From assembly GCF_023716565.1 (NCBI RefSeq), contig NZ_CP071848.1, positions 1,302,001-1,366,000 of the forward strand: a DNA stretch of 64,000 bases, written 5' to 3'. Below are positions 9,070-18,112 of this stretch, piece after piece; the first letter of the stretch is position 1, and every line of letters begins with the position of its first letter. The translations under genes were made by a program, and so were the position numbers. This DNA is from Vibrio sp. SCSIO 43136. Lineage in GTDB: Bacteria > Pseudomonadota > Gammaproteobacteria > Enterobacterales > Vibrionaceae. The notes below the pieces were generated by a model, which saw nothing but the letters and a program-made list of their open reading frames with translations, did no database searches and was not told the origin of the DNA.

Positions 9070-9095
9070 AGCCCGCAATATTTGCGGGCTTTTTT
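9070..9095 (+). terminator. Terminator of ribA
   Basis: AGCCCGCAA/TTGCGGGCT stem with a 3-base loop followed by six T. Confidence 0.9.
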
Positions 9096-9220
9096 GCACT
9101 GACGGTTAGTTATCCTCGTTTAGGATCTAAAAGTCCTGACAAAAATTGTTACTTATTTACACTTTTCGTAATTCATCGGTTGCAAAAATAACTAGCCTGA
9201 GTATTATTCGTTACAAATGT

Positions 9221-9241
9221 AAATGATAGAGATTTGCATTT
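9221..9241. promoter_or_regulatory. Putative Fur box
   Basis: AAATGATAGAGATTTGCATTT is an imperfect dyad resembling the Fur consensus GATAATGATAATCATTATC, 70-90 bp before the imelysin start. It fits iron repression of the operon; the match is by eye. Confidence 0.5.
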
Positions 9242-9310
9242 ATAAATAAGAATAAATGTCAATTCCTCTCTTGGCGGATATTGACGCATTGCTCAACAAG
9301 GAAGATTCTC

Positions 9311-10567
9311 ATGATTTCAACCCGTTCTTTGACTTTGGGTGCTGTCGCTTCAGCACTGATGATGTCAGTTTCAGCTCATGCAGCGACTAAACAGCAAGTT
9401 GTTAGCCACTACGCTGACGTAGCTCATGCTGTTTTCGCAGATTCTCACACTACGGCTAAAGCCTTAGATAAAGCGCTAGATGCACTGATTGCTAACCCGT
9501 CAGATGCCACACTAAACTCAGCCAAAGAAGCTTGGCTTGCGGCGCGTGTCCCTTATCAGCAGTCTGAAGTGTTCCGTTTTGGTAACGCAGTTGTTGATGA
9601 TTGGGAAGGTCAACTTAATGCATGGCCTCTTGATGAAGGTCTAATCGACTACGTTAATGCGGACTATCAATACGAGCTTGGCAACGAAGGTGCACAAGCG
9701 AATATTGTCTCCAACACCCAAGTACGTGTTGGCGCAGATGTCATTGATGCATCGACAATCACTCCACAGCTACTTGCAGATCTAAACGAAATTGGCGGCT
9801 CTGAAGCTAACGTTGCAACGGGTTACCACGCAATTGAGTTTCTACTTTGGGGACAAGACCTAAATGGCACATCGACAGGTGCAGGTGAGCGTCCATACAC
9901 AGATTTTGCCTATGGTGACCAGTGTACTAACGGCAACTGTGACCGCCGTCGCGAGTACATCAAAGCGGCTTCACAGCTGCTTATCCAAGATTTGGCTTGG
10001 ATGACAGGTCAATGGGAAGCAGATAAGGCGGGTAACTATCGCTCTGAACTACTGGCCCAATCATCAGATGATGCGCTACGCAAGATGATGTTCGGCATGG
10101 GATCGCTATCACTTGGTGAGCTTGCGGGTGAGCGTATGAAAGTTGCACTTGAAGCAAACTCGACAGAAGATGAGCACGATTGTTTCTCTGACAACACCCA
10201 CAACTCTCACTACTACAACGAGCAAGGCATCTACAACGTCTACACTGGCCTGTACATGCGAGCGGATGGTTCACTGCTTTCTGGCCCTAGCATTCATGAC
10301 CTAGTAGAGAGTCGTGACAAGCAAGCGGCAAAAGAGATCCAAAAGCAGTTTGACCTAGCACGTGCTCAAGTTGGGCAATTGGTGACATCTGCTGAGAAAA
10401 ACAATGTGCATTTTGATCAGTTGATTGCCTCTAACAACGCGCAAGGTAATGCGCTAGTTAATGAAACAATTATTGCGCTTGTTTCACAAACAGCAGCTAT
10501 TGAGCGCGCTGCAAAAATTGTCGGTATCAACAGCCTAAACCCAGATACTGCTGACCACGATTTTTAA
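9311..10567 (+). CDS. Imelysin-family periplasmic protein (IrpA-like)
   Basis: A 418-residue secreted imelysin-like protein (COG3487, iron-regulated protein A type). ATG 9311 follows AAGGAAG; residues 1-24 form a signal peptide ending AHA|A. The family signature GYHAIEFLLWG is at 171-181 (His173, Glu176) and a conserved NAWPLDEGLIDY at 103-114. Imelysins are helical proteins tied to iron uptake (EfeO-related); protease activity has been claimed for one member. It opens a four-gene operon behind a Fur-like box, so a role in periplasmic ferric iron capture is likely. Confidence 0.88.
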   Translation: MISTRSLTLGAVASALMMSVSAHAATKQQVVSHYADVAHAVFADSHTTAKALDKALDALIANPSDATLNSAKEAWLAARVPYQQSEVFRFGNAVVDDWEGQLNAWPLDEGLIDYVNADYQYELGNEGAQANIVSNTQVRVGADVIDASTITPQLLADLNEIGGSEANVATGYHAIEFLLWGQDLNGTSTGAGERPYTDFAYGDQCTNGNCDRRREYIKAASQLLIQDLAWMTGQWEADKAGNYRSELLAQSSDDALRKMMFGMGSLSLGELAGERMKVALEANSTEDEHDCFSDNTHNSHYYNEQGIYNVYTGLYMRADGSLLSGPSIHDLVESRDKQAAKEIQKQFDLARAQVGQLVTSAEKNNVHFDQLIASNNAQGNALVNETIIALVSQTAAIERAAKIVGINSLNPDTADHDF

Positions 10568-10595
10568 TCTAACCGCTCTATATTAAAAAAATGAC

Positions 10596-10640
10596 AAGGA
10601 CTCCTTAAGTGAAGTTTATCTGCACTTAACGTGAGTCCTT
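10596..10640 (+). promoter_or_regulatory. Long hairpin in the irpA-DUF1111 gap
   Basis: AAGGACTC...TTAAGTG and CACTTAA...GAGTCCTT are inverted, giving a two-part stem (8 bp and 7 bp) around an 11-base loop, followed by TCG and no T tract. It is probably an mRNA stabiliser or attenuator setting the ratio of the imelysin to downstream genes. Confidence 0.55.
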
Positions 10641-10664
10641 TCGTCGTCACTGGAAGACTTCAAG

Positions 10665-12044
10665 ATGTATAAAAAAATAATTCTAGCCAGCCTGCTTATC
10701 GCACCTCTTGCGAGCGCTTATGAGACCAAATCAGGTGGTGACACCACGGTGAAAAAAGAGGGTGCCAACGCATATTCTATGCCTGCAAATAATTTGCCTA
10801 TGTCTTCTCGTCTAGATTTTAGTGTGGGCAACAGTTTCTTTCGTAACCCTTGGGTACAAGCACCAGCATCGACCGATGCCCGAGATGGCTTAGGGCCACT
10901 TTTTAATACTAATGGCTGTCAGAACTGCCACATCAAGGATGGTCGTGGGCATCCACCAGAGCCAGGTGAAGCGCAGGCAGTCTCCATGCTGGTAAGGCTG
11001 AGTATTCCAGCCGTAACCAAAGAGCAGCAGCTCGCCGTGATTAATGGCGGCGTTATCCCTGAGCCAACCTACGGTGGTCAACTGCAAGACTTCGCCATTA
11101 CCACCGCTACGCCTGAGGGTAAGATCTATATCGAATACAGTGATGTTCCAGTGACATTTGCCGATGGTGAAACCGTTGTGCTTCGTAAACCTACTGTGAC
11201 TATCAAAGATTTAGCCTACGGAGAAATGCATCCTGATACCTTGATGTCGGCTCGTGTCGCTCCTGTGATGATTGGCCTAGGACTGTTAGAAGCCATTCCT
11301 GATAGCACTTTGGAGCAAATGGCTGATCCTGAGGATACCAACGGCGATGGAATATCGGGCAAAATTAACCGAGTTTGGGATGTGCGCAAGCAAGCCTTAG
11401 CGAACGGTCGCTTTGGTTGGAAAGCAGGCCAGCCAAACTTAATGCAACAAAACGCTGGCGCTTTTAATGGTGATTTAGGTCTAACCAGCAGCCTTTTCCC
11501 GAATGAAAACTGCACCGACAAACAGTCTGTTTGCGCAGAACTTCCTAATGGCGGCTCACCAGAAGTGAGTGACAAGATCCTTAATTTTGTAGAGTTTTAT
11601 ACTCAGCATCTTGCGGTACCAAAACGTCGCAATACCAAAGATCCTCAAGTGATCAAAGGTCAAGCCTTGTTTGCAGAGGTTGGCTGTCAGAGCTGTCACG
11701 CAGTCAATATTAAAACCGCCAAACTTGATAACTTACCAGCGTTATCTGAGCAAACCATTCATCCATACACCGATTTACTGCTTCATGATATGGGAGAGGG
11801 CCTTGCAGATAATCGTCCTGAATACCTAGCCAATGGACGAGAATGGCGTACCCCAGCGTTATGGGGTATTGGTTATACCCAAGAGGTGAACGGTCACACT
11901 TACTTCCTTCACGATGGTCGAGCCAGAAACTTGATGGAAGCGATCTTGTGGCATGGTGGTGAAGCAAAACCTGCCCAAGAGCGAGTGCTCAACCTTGCAA
12001 AACAAGATCGCGATGCCTTGGTCGCATTTCTAGAGTCGTTGTAA
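10665..12044 (+). CDS. Di-haem DUF1111 cytochrome c ('thiol oxidoreductase' family)
   Basis: A 459-residue secreted protein of the DUF1111/COG3488 family. It has a signal peptide (residues 1-18) and two haem c motifs, CQNCH at 85-89 and CQSCH at 341-345, the layout of MauG/di-haem peroxidase relatives. The 'thiol oxidoreductase' label is a prediction only. Lying between two imelysins behind a Fur-like box, it may perform Fe(II) oxidation or electron transfer during iron uptake, as EfeB peroxidase does in EfeUOB. That role is inference. Confidence 0.88.
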   Translation: MYKKIILASLLIAPLASAYETKSGGDTTVKKEGANAYSMPANNLPMSSRLDFSVGNSFFRNPWVQAPASTDARDGLGPLFNTNGCQNCHIKDGRGHPPEPGEAQAVSMLVRLSIPAVTKEQQLAVINGGVIPEPTYGGQLQDFAITTATPEGKIYIEYSDVPVTFADGETVVLRKPTVTIKDLAYGEMHPDTLMSARVAPVMIGLGLLEAIPDSTLEQMADPEDTNGDGISGKINRVWDVRKQALANGRFGWKAGQPNLMQQNAGAFNGDLGLTSSLFPNENCTDKQSVCAELPNGGSPEVSDKILNFVEFYTQHLAVPKRRNTKDPQVIKGQALFAEVGCQSCHAVNIKTAKLDNLPALSEQTIHPYTDLLLHDMGEGLADNRPEYLANGREWRTPALWGIGYTQEVNGHTYFLHDGRARNLMEAILWHGGEAKPAQERVLNLAKQDRDALVAFLESL

Positions 12045-12053
12045 GGAGAGGGT

Positions 12054-13052
12054 ATGAAAACGAATTTCTTGATAGCCACAACGTTGCTGGCCTCGTCTTC
12101 AACGCTGTTTGCAGCAACTCACCCTAGCGATGCAGTGTTTACCATCCAACAGGCTTCTTCCAAGGTTTTGGTTGAACGAGCTGCGGCTCTTGAGTCATCA
12201 CTACATGCCTTCTGTGATGCAAACAGTCACGATGTGAGTGCGGTTAAAACAGCTTGGCAACAAACCATGGCGGCTTGGATGCAGCTACAAGGTCAACAAC
12301 GTGGACCACAAGCAGCGCTCGATAAAGCGTGGAACGTTCAGTTCTGGCCAGACAAAAAAGACACCACTGGTCGTAAAATGCTGGGGCTTGTTCGTCAAGA
12401 TGGGCAAGTGACTAGAGACGATATTTTGCAAGCCAGTGTTACCGTACAGGGCTTGGGTTCGATAGAGTGGTTGCTATATGATTCTCGTTCACCACTGACA
12501 ACAGATAAAGCAGCGTTTTGTCGCTTATCAGGACCTATTTCTCAAGCGCTCTCTTACAACGTGGGCGTGATAGATGAAGCATGGCAATCCAACCCTTGGC
12601 TCAAGCTCGATGATAAACACTGGACTAGCGAATACGTCAGTATGCTGTCGCACCAGATTGAATATAGCGTCAAGAAGATGAGTCGCCCGCTGGCCAAAGT
12701 GGGGAAACCACGTCCTTACTTTGCTGAGTCATGGCGTTCTACAAGCTCACTTGCCAACTTAGGTTCCAATATTGATGCCATTGCTAACCTCTATTACAAC
12801 GGTGGGTTGGAAGCCACACTGCGAGCGAAAGGTCATCAGGAACTCGCTCAAAGCTTAAGCTACAACATTGACCAACTAGTCGAGCATTGGCCTCGCCAAG
12901 ACAAGATGTTTGACCTGTTGAAAACCAAGCAAGGCTACCAAAAAGTATTGATGTTAAGTAACCAACTAGAGCTGGTGGACATTTTAATCAAAGATGATGT
13001 TGCGATTGCTTTGGGGGTCGTAGTAGGGTTTAACTCAACCGATGGTGACTGA
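12054..13052 (+). CDS. Second imelysin-family protein (COG3489 type)
   Basis: A 332-residue secreted protein with signal peptide (ends LFA|A, 20) and imelysin-type features: GLGSIEWLLYD near residue 135 replaces the GxHxxE motif of the first imelysin, so the histidine is lost, and Trp-rich helices (AWQQTMAAWMQL) resemble the family. It follows the DUF1111 gene by 9 bp and overlaps DUF1513 by 11 bp. The changed metal motif suggests a different ligand role from IrpA. Confidence 0.82.
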   Translation: MKTNFLIATTLLASSSTLFAATHPSDAVFTIQQASSKVLVERAAALESSLHAFCDANSHDVSAVKTAWQQTMAAWMQLQGQQRGPQAALDKAWNVQFWPDKKDTTGRKMLGLVRQDGQVTRDDILQASVTVQGLGSIEWLLYDSRSPLTTDKAAFCRLSGPISQALSYNVGVIDEAWQSNPWLKLDDKHWTSEYVSMLSHQIEYSVKKMSRPLAKVGKPRPYFAESWRSTSSLANLGSNIDAIANLYYNGGLEATLRAKGHQELAQSLSYNIDQLVEHWPRQDKMFDLLKTKQGYQKVLMLSNQLELVDILIKDDVAIALGVVVGFNSTDGD

Positions 13053-14166
13053 TATTGCACGCCGCCGACTGCTCCAGTCGGCGCTTTTGGGCACCGTGTT
13101 TCCGTACTCAGCACTTGCGAGCGACAAGGCGTCTTCTCAACCTGCATTAATTGGTTGCGCTTGGACGAGCCGCGATCGGTTTAAAGTGGTAGTAGCCGAT
13201 CGATACGGTCAACCGATACACTTGGTGCCCTTACCAGCACGTGGTCACGGGGTCGCAATAGCGCCACAAGGCTCCCAGGCCATTGCGTTTGCTCGCCGCC
13301 CAGGGGACTTTTTTATGCCGTTTGATTACCAAACGGGTGTGTCACAACCTTTGGTGGTAGCAGAAAGCAATCGTCACTTTTATGGTCACGGTGTATTCAG
13401 TCACGATGGCAAAACGCTATACGCCACCCAAGGAGACAAGAAGACCAGTCGAGGCATCATCGGCGTCTACGATGTGGAGCGAAACTACCAGAAGGTTGAT
13501 GAATGGACAGGCTTTGGTATTGGTCCCCATGAAATCATTCGCTTGCCAAATGACCATTTTGCAATTGGTGTCGGTGGGGTACATACCCGAGGTCGCACTC
13601 CGCTAAATCTTGATGAGATGGAACCAAGCCTTAGCTATTTGAACCCAAAAGGGCAGTTGGTTGAGCAAGTAGGATTGGAAGATAACAAGCTGAGCATTCG
13701 TCATCTTTCCTTTGACAACAGCGGTCGAGTGTTTTGCGGTCAGCAGTATCGGGGAGACCCAGACGATTACCCATCACTCATTGCCATTCACCAAAGAGGT
13801 GGTGCGCTACAACAGTTGAATGCAGAGCCAGAGCAATGGGCTCGATTTAATCACTACATTGCCAGCATTGCGTCGGATGATAAGTGGTTAGTTGCCACTT
13901 CCCCTAGAGGAGGGTGCTATGGTATTTGGGATCTTGAAACTCTAGATCTGGTCGAGTTGTCATCTTTGCCTGATGCATCAGGTGTCGTGAGATTTGATGA
14001 TGGATTTTGGCTCAGCTCCGGCGCTGGAAGAATTGTGCAAACACAAACGTCTAAATCTCAAGAAGCGTCTCATGAAGTGTCTCAAAAGTTGTCCCACAAG
14101 GTATTTTCTTCACCGATTCATTGGGATAACCACTGGAATGCAATAAAAGTCACCGAATCGTCATAA
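13042..14166 (+). CDS. DUF1513 beta-propeller-like exported protein
   Basis: A 374-residue DUF1513 (COG3490) protein. The N-terminus, ARRRLLQSALLGTV, looks like a twin-arginine signal, implying export of a folded, possibly cofactor-bearing protein. The repeated GHGVxxxxDGKTLYAT, GPHEI and GGVHTRG segments suggest a WD/YVTN-type propeller. It overlaps the second imelysin by 11 bp and is last in the operon before a terminator. COG3487 to COG3490 are neighbours in many proteobacteria, but the biochemical function of this one is unknown to me. Confidence 0.85.
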   Translation: MVTDIARRRLLQSALLGTVFPYSALASDKASSQPALIGCAWTSRDRFKVVVADRYGQPIHLVPLPARGHGVAIAPQGSQAIAFARRPGDFFMPFDYQTGVSQPLVVAESNRHFYGHGVFSHDGKTLYATQGDKKTSRGIIGVYDVERNYQKVDEWTGFGIGPHEIIRLPNDHFAIGVGGVHTRGRTPLNLDEMEPSLSYLNPKGQLVEQVGLEDNKLSIRHLSFDNSGRVFCGQQYRGDPDDYPSLIAIHQRGGALQQLNAEPEQWARFNHYIASIASDDKWLVATSPRGGCYGIWDLETLDLVELSSLPDASGVVRFDDGFWLSSGAGRIVQTQTSKSQEASHEVSQKLSHKVFSSPIHWDNHWNAIKVTESS

Positions 14167-14192
14167 AGTTGGTGAAATCTTTGCCATACTCT

Positions 14193-14226
14193 AAAGGTCT
14201 GCTGAATAAGTGCGGACCTTTTTGTT
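14193..14226 (+). terminator. Terminator of the imelysin operon
   Basis: AAAGGTC.GC and GC.GACCTTT pair around TGAATAAGT and are followed by a T-rich tract. Confidence 0.75.
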
Positions 14227-14248
14227 TTTTGTGGCGAGGAGAGAATCA

Positions 14249-15856
14249 ATGAGATCAAAAACAGTCCTGTTTTTTGTCCTGCTTTGCTTGCCACTGACAG
14301 GTTTTGCCTACAACCACCAACAGGCGCTGTTTTGGGTGGCTAGCCATGTGCCTCAAGGCTCGGCATTGCTTCATCACCAACAAGTGGCTGATGTATACGC
14401 TGCAAACCAGTTTCAACCTATTTGGTATCAATACAAAACATTGCAAGCGTTTGAAACGCGTCTTGAGTTTATCGCTCTGGCGGATGTCAGCGATCACTTC
14501 TATCAGCGCTTACTAGAGCTAAAACAGGCCCGCCAGCAAAACCGTTGGCAAGAATATGACGTGCTGGCAACGGATACCTTGCTGAGCTACATCAGTTATG
14601 CTGAAAACTCTCCAGAGTTAGGTAAAGGTTGGTTCTTTGGCGGGCGAGTTGAACACATCCCTGATCCTAGTGTTTTGGCGCTTGAAGAGCTCAAGCCAGT
14701 GATCCAATCGGATAACCTGCTGATATATATCAACCAGTTAGACAGTGCCAATAAAGATTACGACAATTACTTGATTGCAGCGCAAGCGATGCAGCCACTG
14801 ACTGAAAGCTATCTCGCTAAGTATCGCCAGAACAAGCGACTGCTGCGTCGTGGCGACAAAATGAGTTTTAAGCCAGAGTTAGTGGCCCGCTTACAGTCAG
14901 TGGGCATTGATGTTGCCGCCATCGATGGCGACAACGGTTGGTTTGATAAAGAGCTTGAACACGCCGTTATTGCATTTCAAAAGCTACATGGTTTGAAACC
15001 AGATGGAGTGATTGGTCCAAAAACTCAAAATTGGATCAATAAGAGTGTTGAGAACAGAATTCGTCTGGTCGCATTGAATGCGCAGCGGCTACGAATTTGG
15101 CCAACTCAGCGTGACCACATTATATTGGTCAACATCCCACAATATGAGATGGCATTTTGGCGAGGCGGAGAGCAAGTATTTGAGTCCAATGTGATTGTGG
15201 GCAGGCCATCGCGTAAGACTCCACTTATCGATACTCGCATGAATGCGGTAATTTTAAACCCCGGATGGAATGTGCCGCGCAAAATCATGGTCAAGGATAT
15301 CTTGCCAAAAGCGTTTGATAGCGTTGAATATCTAAGCGAGCACAACTACGAGATAGTCAGAAGTTGGCAAAATCGTGAAGTTTTGGACCCTCAAAATGTT
15401 GATTGGGATAACTTATCACCAAACTCATTCCCCTACCGATTAAGACAAACATCGGGGCCGTATAACGCCCTTGGACGCTACAAATTCAATACGCCAAACA
15501 AGAATGCTATCTTCTTGCATGATACGCCAGCAAAGAACTTGTTTAACGAGCACCGCCGTGCTTTTAGCTCCGGCTGCATTCGGGTTGAACGTTCAGCTCA
15601 GCTAGCGGATTTCTTGATGGCTGAGCTGGCGGTTAAGCCTGTAGACCCTTCTTCACTTGAGCCGAGTGAGACAAAATCAGTCTCTTTGAGGCAGCGCATC
15701 CCTGTGCATATCATCTACCAAACTGCGTGGATTGAGCAGGGGCAAGTACAATATCGTGATGACGTGTACAAATATGACTTTCTGAGTAAGAGCTCAAATT
15801 TTGACGCAAAAATGACTAAGATTGTCGATTTGAATAAATTGCTTACTGCTCAATAA
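14249..15856 (+). CDS. ldtD: L,D-transpeptidase LdtD (YcbB)
   Basis: LdtD makes 3-3 crosslinks between meso-diaminopimelate residues of peptidoglycan. ATG 14249 follows GAGGAGAG; the 535-residue product has a signal peptide (cut after GFA), a peptidoglycan-binding repeat (near 210-260, AFQKLHGLKPDGVIGPKT) and a C-terminal YkuD domain with HDTP and the catalytic SSGCIRVE motif, Cys near 443. It lies upstream of mepK and ycbL, the same order as ycbB-ycbK-ycbL in E. coli, supporting a cell-wall remodelling cluster. Confidence 0.93.
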   Translation: MRSKTVLFFVLLCLPLTGFAYNHQQALFWVASHVPQGSALLHHQQVADVYAANQFQPIWYQYKTLQAFETRLEFIALADVSDHFYQRLLELKQARQQNRWQEYDVLATDTLLSYISYAENSPELGKGWFFGGRVEHIPDPSVLALEELKPVIQSDNLLIYINQLDSANKDYDNYLIAAQAMQPLTESYLAKYRQNKRLLRRGDKMSFKPELVARLQSVGIDVAAIDGDNGWFDKELEHAVIAFQKLHGLKPDGVIGPKTQNWINKSVENRIRLVALNAQRLRIWPTQRDHIILVNIPQYEMAFWRGGEQVFESNVIVGRPSRKTPLIDTRMNAVILNPGWNVPRKIMVKDILPKAFDSVEYLSEHNYEIVRSWQNREVLDPQNVDWDNLSPNSFPYRLRQTSGPYNALGRYKFNTPNKNAIFLHDTPAKNLFNEHRRAFSSGCIRVERSAQLADFLMAELAVKPVDPSSLEPSETKSVSLRQRIPVHIIYQTAWIEQGQVQYRDDVYKYDFLSKSSNFDAKMTKIVDLNKLLTAQ

Positions 15857-15976
15857 CTAACCTCTAGTTCTATAAATAAATGCCACTTTTCGCCGTTTGA
15901 CCGATGGATTTTTAGTCTGTAGGGTCTCGATTTTGCATTGTTTGTAATATCAGGATCGACAGAAGTAAACGAAATC

Positions 15977-16531
15977 ATGGCTTATCAAGAATTAACACGT
16001 AGACGCTTTATTCAAATGGCTGGCATTGGTGCCACAGCGGCAACTCTTTTCCCTACTCAGGCTTTAGCGAGTTTGGCTCAAAAACCTCGCATTCTTGCTT
16101 TCAACCACCTTCATACTGGTGAGCGTCTAGAAACCGAATATTTTGATGGTACAAACTACATCAGTGGCGAGTTGTCTCGTATTGACCACATCATGCGCGA
16201 TTTCCGCCGCAATGAAGTGCATTCAATGGACAAATTACTGATTGACCAAATCTCTACCATTCAATCCATGCTTGGCACAACCAATGAAGTGCAGATCATC
16301 GGTGGCTACCGCTCTCCGGTAACCAATGAGATGCTTCGTGGAAAGTCTTCAGGTGTAGCGAAGAAAAGCTTTCATATGCTAGGACAGGCAATTGATTTCC
16401 GCATCGAAGGTGTTCAGCTTTCAAAAGTGCGTGATGCAGCTCGAGCGCTTAAAGCTGGTGGTGTAGGCTACTATCCGAAAAGTGACTTCCTGCATATCGA
16501 TACCGGTTCTGTTCGTTCTTGGAACGGCTAA
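15977..16531 (+). CDS. mepK: Murein DD-endopeptidase MepK (YcbK)
   Basis: MepK cleaves peptidoglycan crosslinks, including the 3-3 bonds made by LdtD. ATG 15977 gives 184 residues; a longer frame upstream lacks a signal. The start has a twin-arginine-type signal (TRRRFIQMAGIG) ending LA near 33. The peptidase M15 zinc ligands are visible: His133 (SFHMLGQAIDF), Asp140 and His173 (FLHIDTG). It sits between ldtD and ycbL, as in E. coli. Confidence 0.92.
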   Translation: MAYQELTRRRFIQMAGIGATAATLFPTQALASLAQKPRILAFNHLHTGERLETEYFDGTNYISGELSRIDHIMRDFRRNEVHSMDKLLIDQISTIQSMLGTTNEVQIIGGYRSPVTNEMLRGKSSGVAKKSFHMLGQAIDFRIEGVQLSKVRDAARALKAGGVGYYPKSDFLHIDTGSVRSWNG

Positions 16532-16560
16532 CTTTCTCCCTGTCGAACCCTTGTCAAACT

Positions 16561-16589
16561 AGGTGGCAAATGTCATAGTCTTGCCACCT
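16561..16589 (+). terminator. Hairpin between mepK and ycbL
   Basis: AGGTGGCAA and TTGCCACCT form a perfect 9-bp stem with an 11-base loop. No T tract follows, so it may be an attenuator or mRNA end stabiliser. Confidence 0.5.
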
Positions 16590-16613
16590 TAACTGACAAC
16601 AATGAGTCTTTCG

Positions 16614-17267
16614 ATGGCGCTTAAATACCAGATCGTTCCGGTCACTTCTTTTTCTCAAAACTGCTCAATTCTTTGGTGTGATGAAACCATGAAAGGTGCT
16701 GTCATTGACCCGGGTGGCGACGTCAAACAACTTGTCGCTGTGATCAAAGAGCTTGGCGTTGAAGTAGAGAAAATTCTGTTGACTCACGGTCACCTTGATC
16801 ACGTGGGTGGGACTGAAGACTTGATGCGTGAAGTCGGTTGTCCAATCATCGGCCCGCACAAAGAAGATAACTTTTGGTTGCAAGGTCTGGAAGGTCAAAG
16901 CCAGATGTTTGGTTTCCCACGTACCGAAGCGTTTGAACCTGATCAATGGTTGGATGAGGGTGACGTTGTCACGGTTGGTAATCAAACCTTATCTGTATTG
17001 CATACACCGGGTCATACGCCGGGCCACGTCGTGTTTTTCAGCGAAAGTGCACAGCGCGCGTTTGTGGGTGATGTTCTGTTCGCAGGTGCTATTGGCCGTA
17101 CTGACTTCCCGAAAGGCGATTTCAATACTCTGATCGACTCGATCAAAACCAAGCTTTGGCCACTGGGTAAAGAGGTTACGTTCATTCCTGGCCACGGTCC
17201 TGAATCTACGTTTGGTCATGAGCGAGCAACCAACCCTTTCGTTGCTGATGAAATGCCGCTTTACTAA
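16614..17267 (+). CDS. ycbL: YcbL, glyoxalase II-like metallo-beta-lactamase fold hydrolase
   Basis: A cytoplasmic metallohydrolase of the glyoxalase II family. The 217-residue product shows the metal motif THGHLDHVGG near residue 60 and later PGHTPGH and PGHGPEST histidines. ATG 16614 aligns with the family start (xKYQIVPVTSFSQNC); another ATG four codons upstream is possible. YcbL of Salmonella has been studied as a type II glyoxalase, but its cellular substrate is uncertain. It converges with the DUF2982 gene. Confidence 0.9.
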   Translation: MALKYQIVPVTSFSQNCSILWCDETMKGAVIDPGGDVKQLVAVIKELGVEVEKILLTHGHLDHVGGTEDLMREVGCPIIGPHKEDNFWLQGLEGQSQMFGFPRTEAFEPDQWLDEGDVVTVGNQTLSVLHTPGHTPGHVVFFSESAQRAFVGDVLFAGAIGRTDFPKGDFNTLIDSIKTKLWPLGKEVTFIPGHGPESTFGHERATNPFVADEMPLY

Positions 17268-17273
17268 ACTAGG

Positions 17274-17945
17274 CTATGCTTCTGTAGATGGCGCTGCTGC
17301 CTTGTAGCGCCGTATCAATCCGACAAACTCGTCAATATCTCTCTCTAAATCGCTCTGAGCGATAAAAATGTCATAACCGAAGAATGCTCTTTGGTGACGC
17401 ATTCTGTTTGCTAGCATGGCTTGTAGGCCAGTATACACTTGACCGTCATTGCAGATGTAGTCTTGAGAGTCGAGCACTATGTCTTCAAAAGCTACCTCAT
17501 TGCCCGCTTGTTTCATGCCTAAATAGAGTAGGGAACGCTGTTCAAGCAAGATTTGTGTCGCGATGCGAGGGCAAATACTTTCTAAATAGTGGCAGTAATT
17601 GTTGAGTTTGATGCCAATCCACGGCAAAGGCTGATGCCAGCCCTCTTGTTGATAAGTGCACACGCCAATCTGCTCTACGTCTTGCCAACGTATCACCCAA
17701 CCGCCTTTGAACAGGTGCTGCTGAAAGTGAGTATCGGTGAGGGTGTAGCCAACGCGAGCTTTTTCAATCATGACGTAGGTAAAACCGCCGATAAACAACA
17801 CACCAACCAGTGACATCAAGGCTTGGGGGATTCCCGGTGACAAGATCAGCAAAAAAGCACTGATGAGTCCAACAAGCGACAGCAGCACTTTGCCCGTCGG
17901 TGAGCCGAAACGAAATGGAATGTTACTGAGTTGAAGCGTTCGCAT
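17274..17945 (-). CDS. DUF2982-family membrane protein
   Basis: A 223-residue protein with two adjacent hydrophobic helices (near 18-60) and a hydrophilic C-terminal part. I place it in the DUF2982 family, which I know mainly from Vibrio and relatives. The start at 17945 is chosen over an upstream ATG because AAGGAG precedes it by seven bases. No function is known; the layout suggests a bitopic inner-membrane protein with a cytoplasmic domain. Confidence 0.7.
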   Translation of the reverse strand: MRTLQLSNIPFRFGSPTGKVLLSLVGLISAFLLILSPGIPQALMSLVGVLFIGGFTYVMIEKARVGYTLTDTHFQQHLFKGGWVIRWQDVEQIGVCTYQQEGWHQPLPWIGIKLNNYCHYLESICPRIATQILLEQRSLLYLGMKQAGNEVAFEDIVLDSQDYICNDGQVYTGLQAMLANRMRHQRAFFGYDIFIAQSDLERDIDEFVGLIRRYKAAAPSTEA

Positions 17946-18112
17946 AGCTAAACTCCTTCTTAGCTGATTAAATTGTAACCTACTAAGGGGCATTTCCCCA
18001 TTTTTCGCCGGAATTTGGCTCCGAGACTACAAATTGCCGTTCATTTTTGGTATAAATCGCGCTTCCAAATTTTCACCACTGCGCCGAATGCAGTGAAACG
18101 GAGAGATACTCG

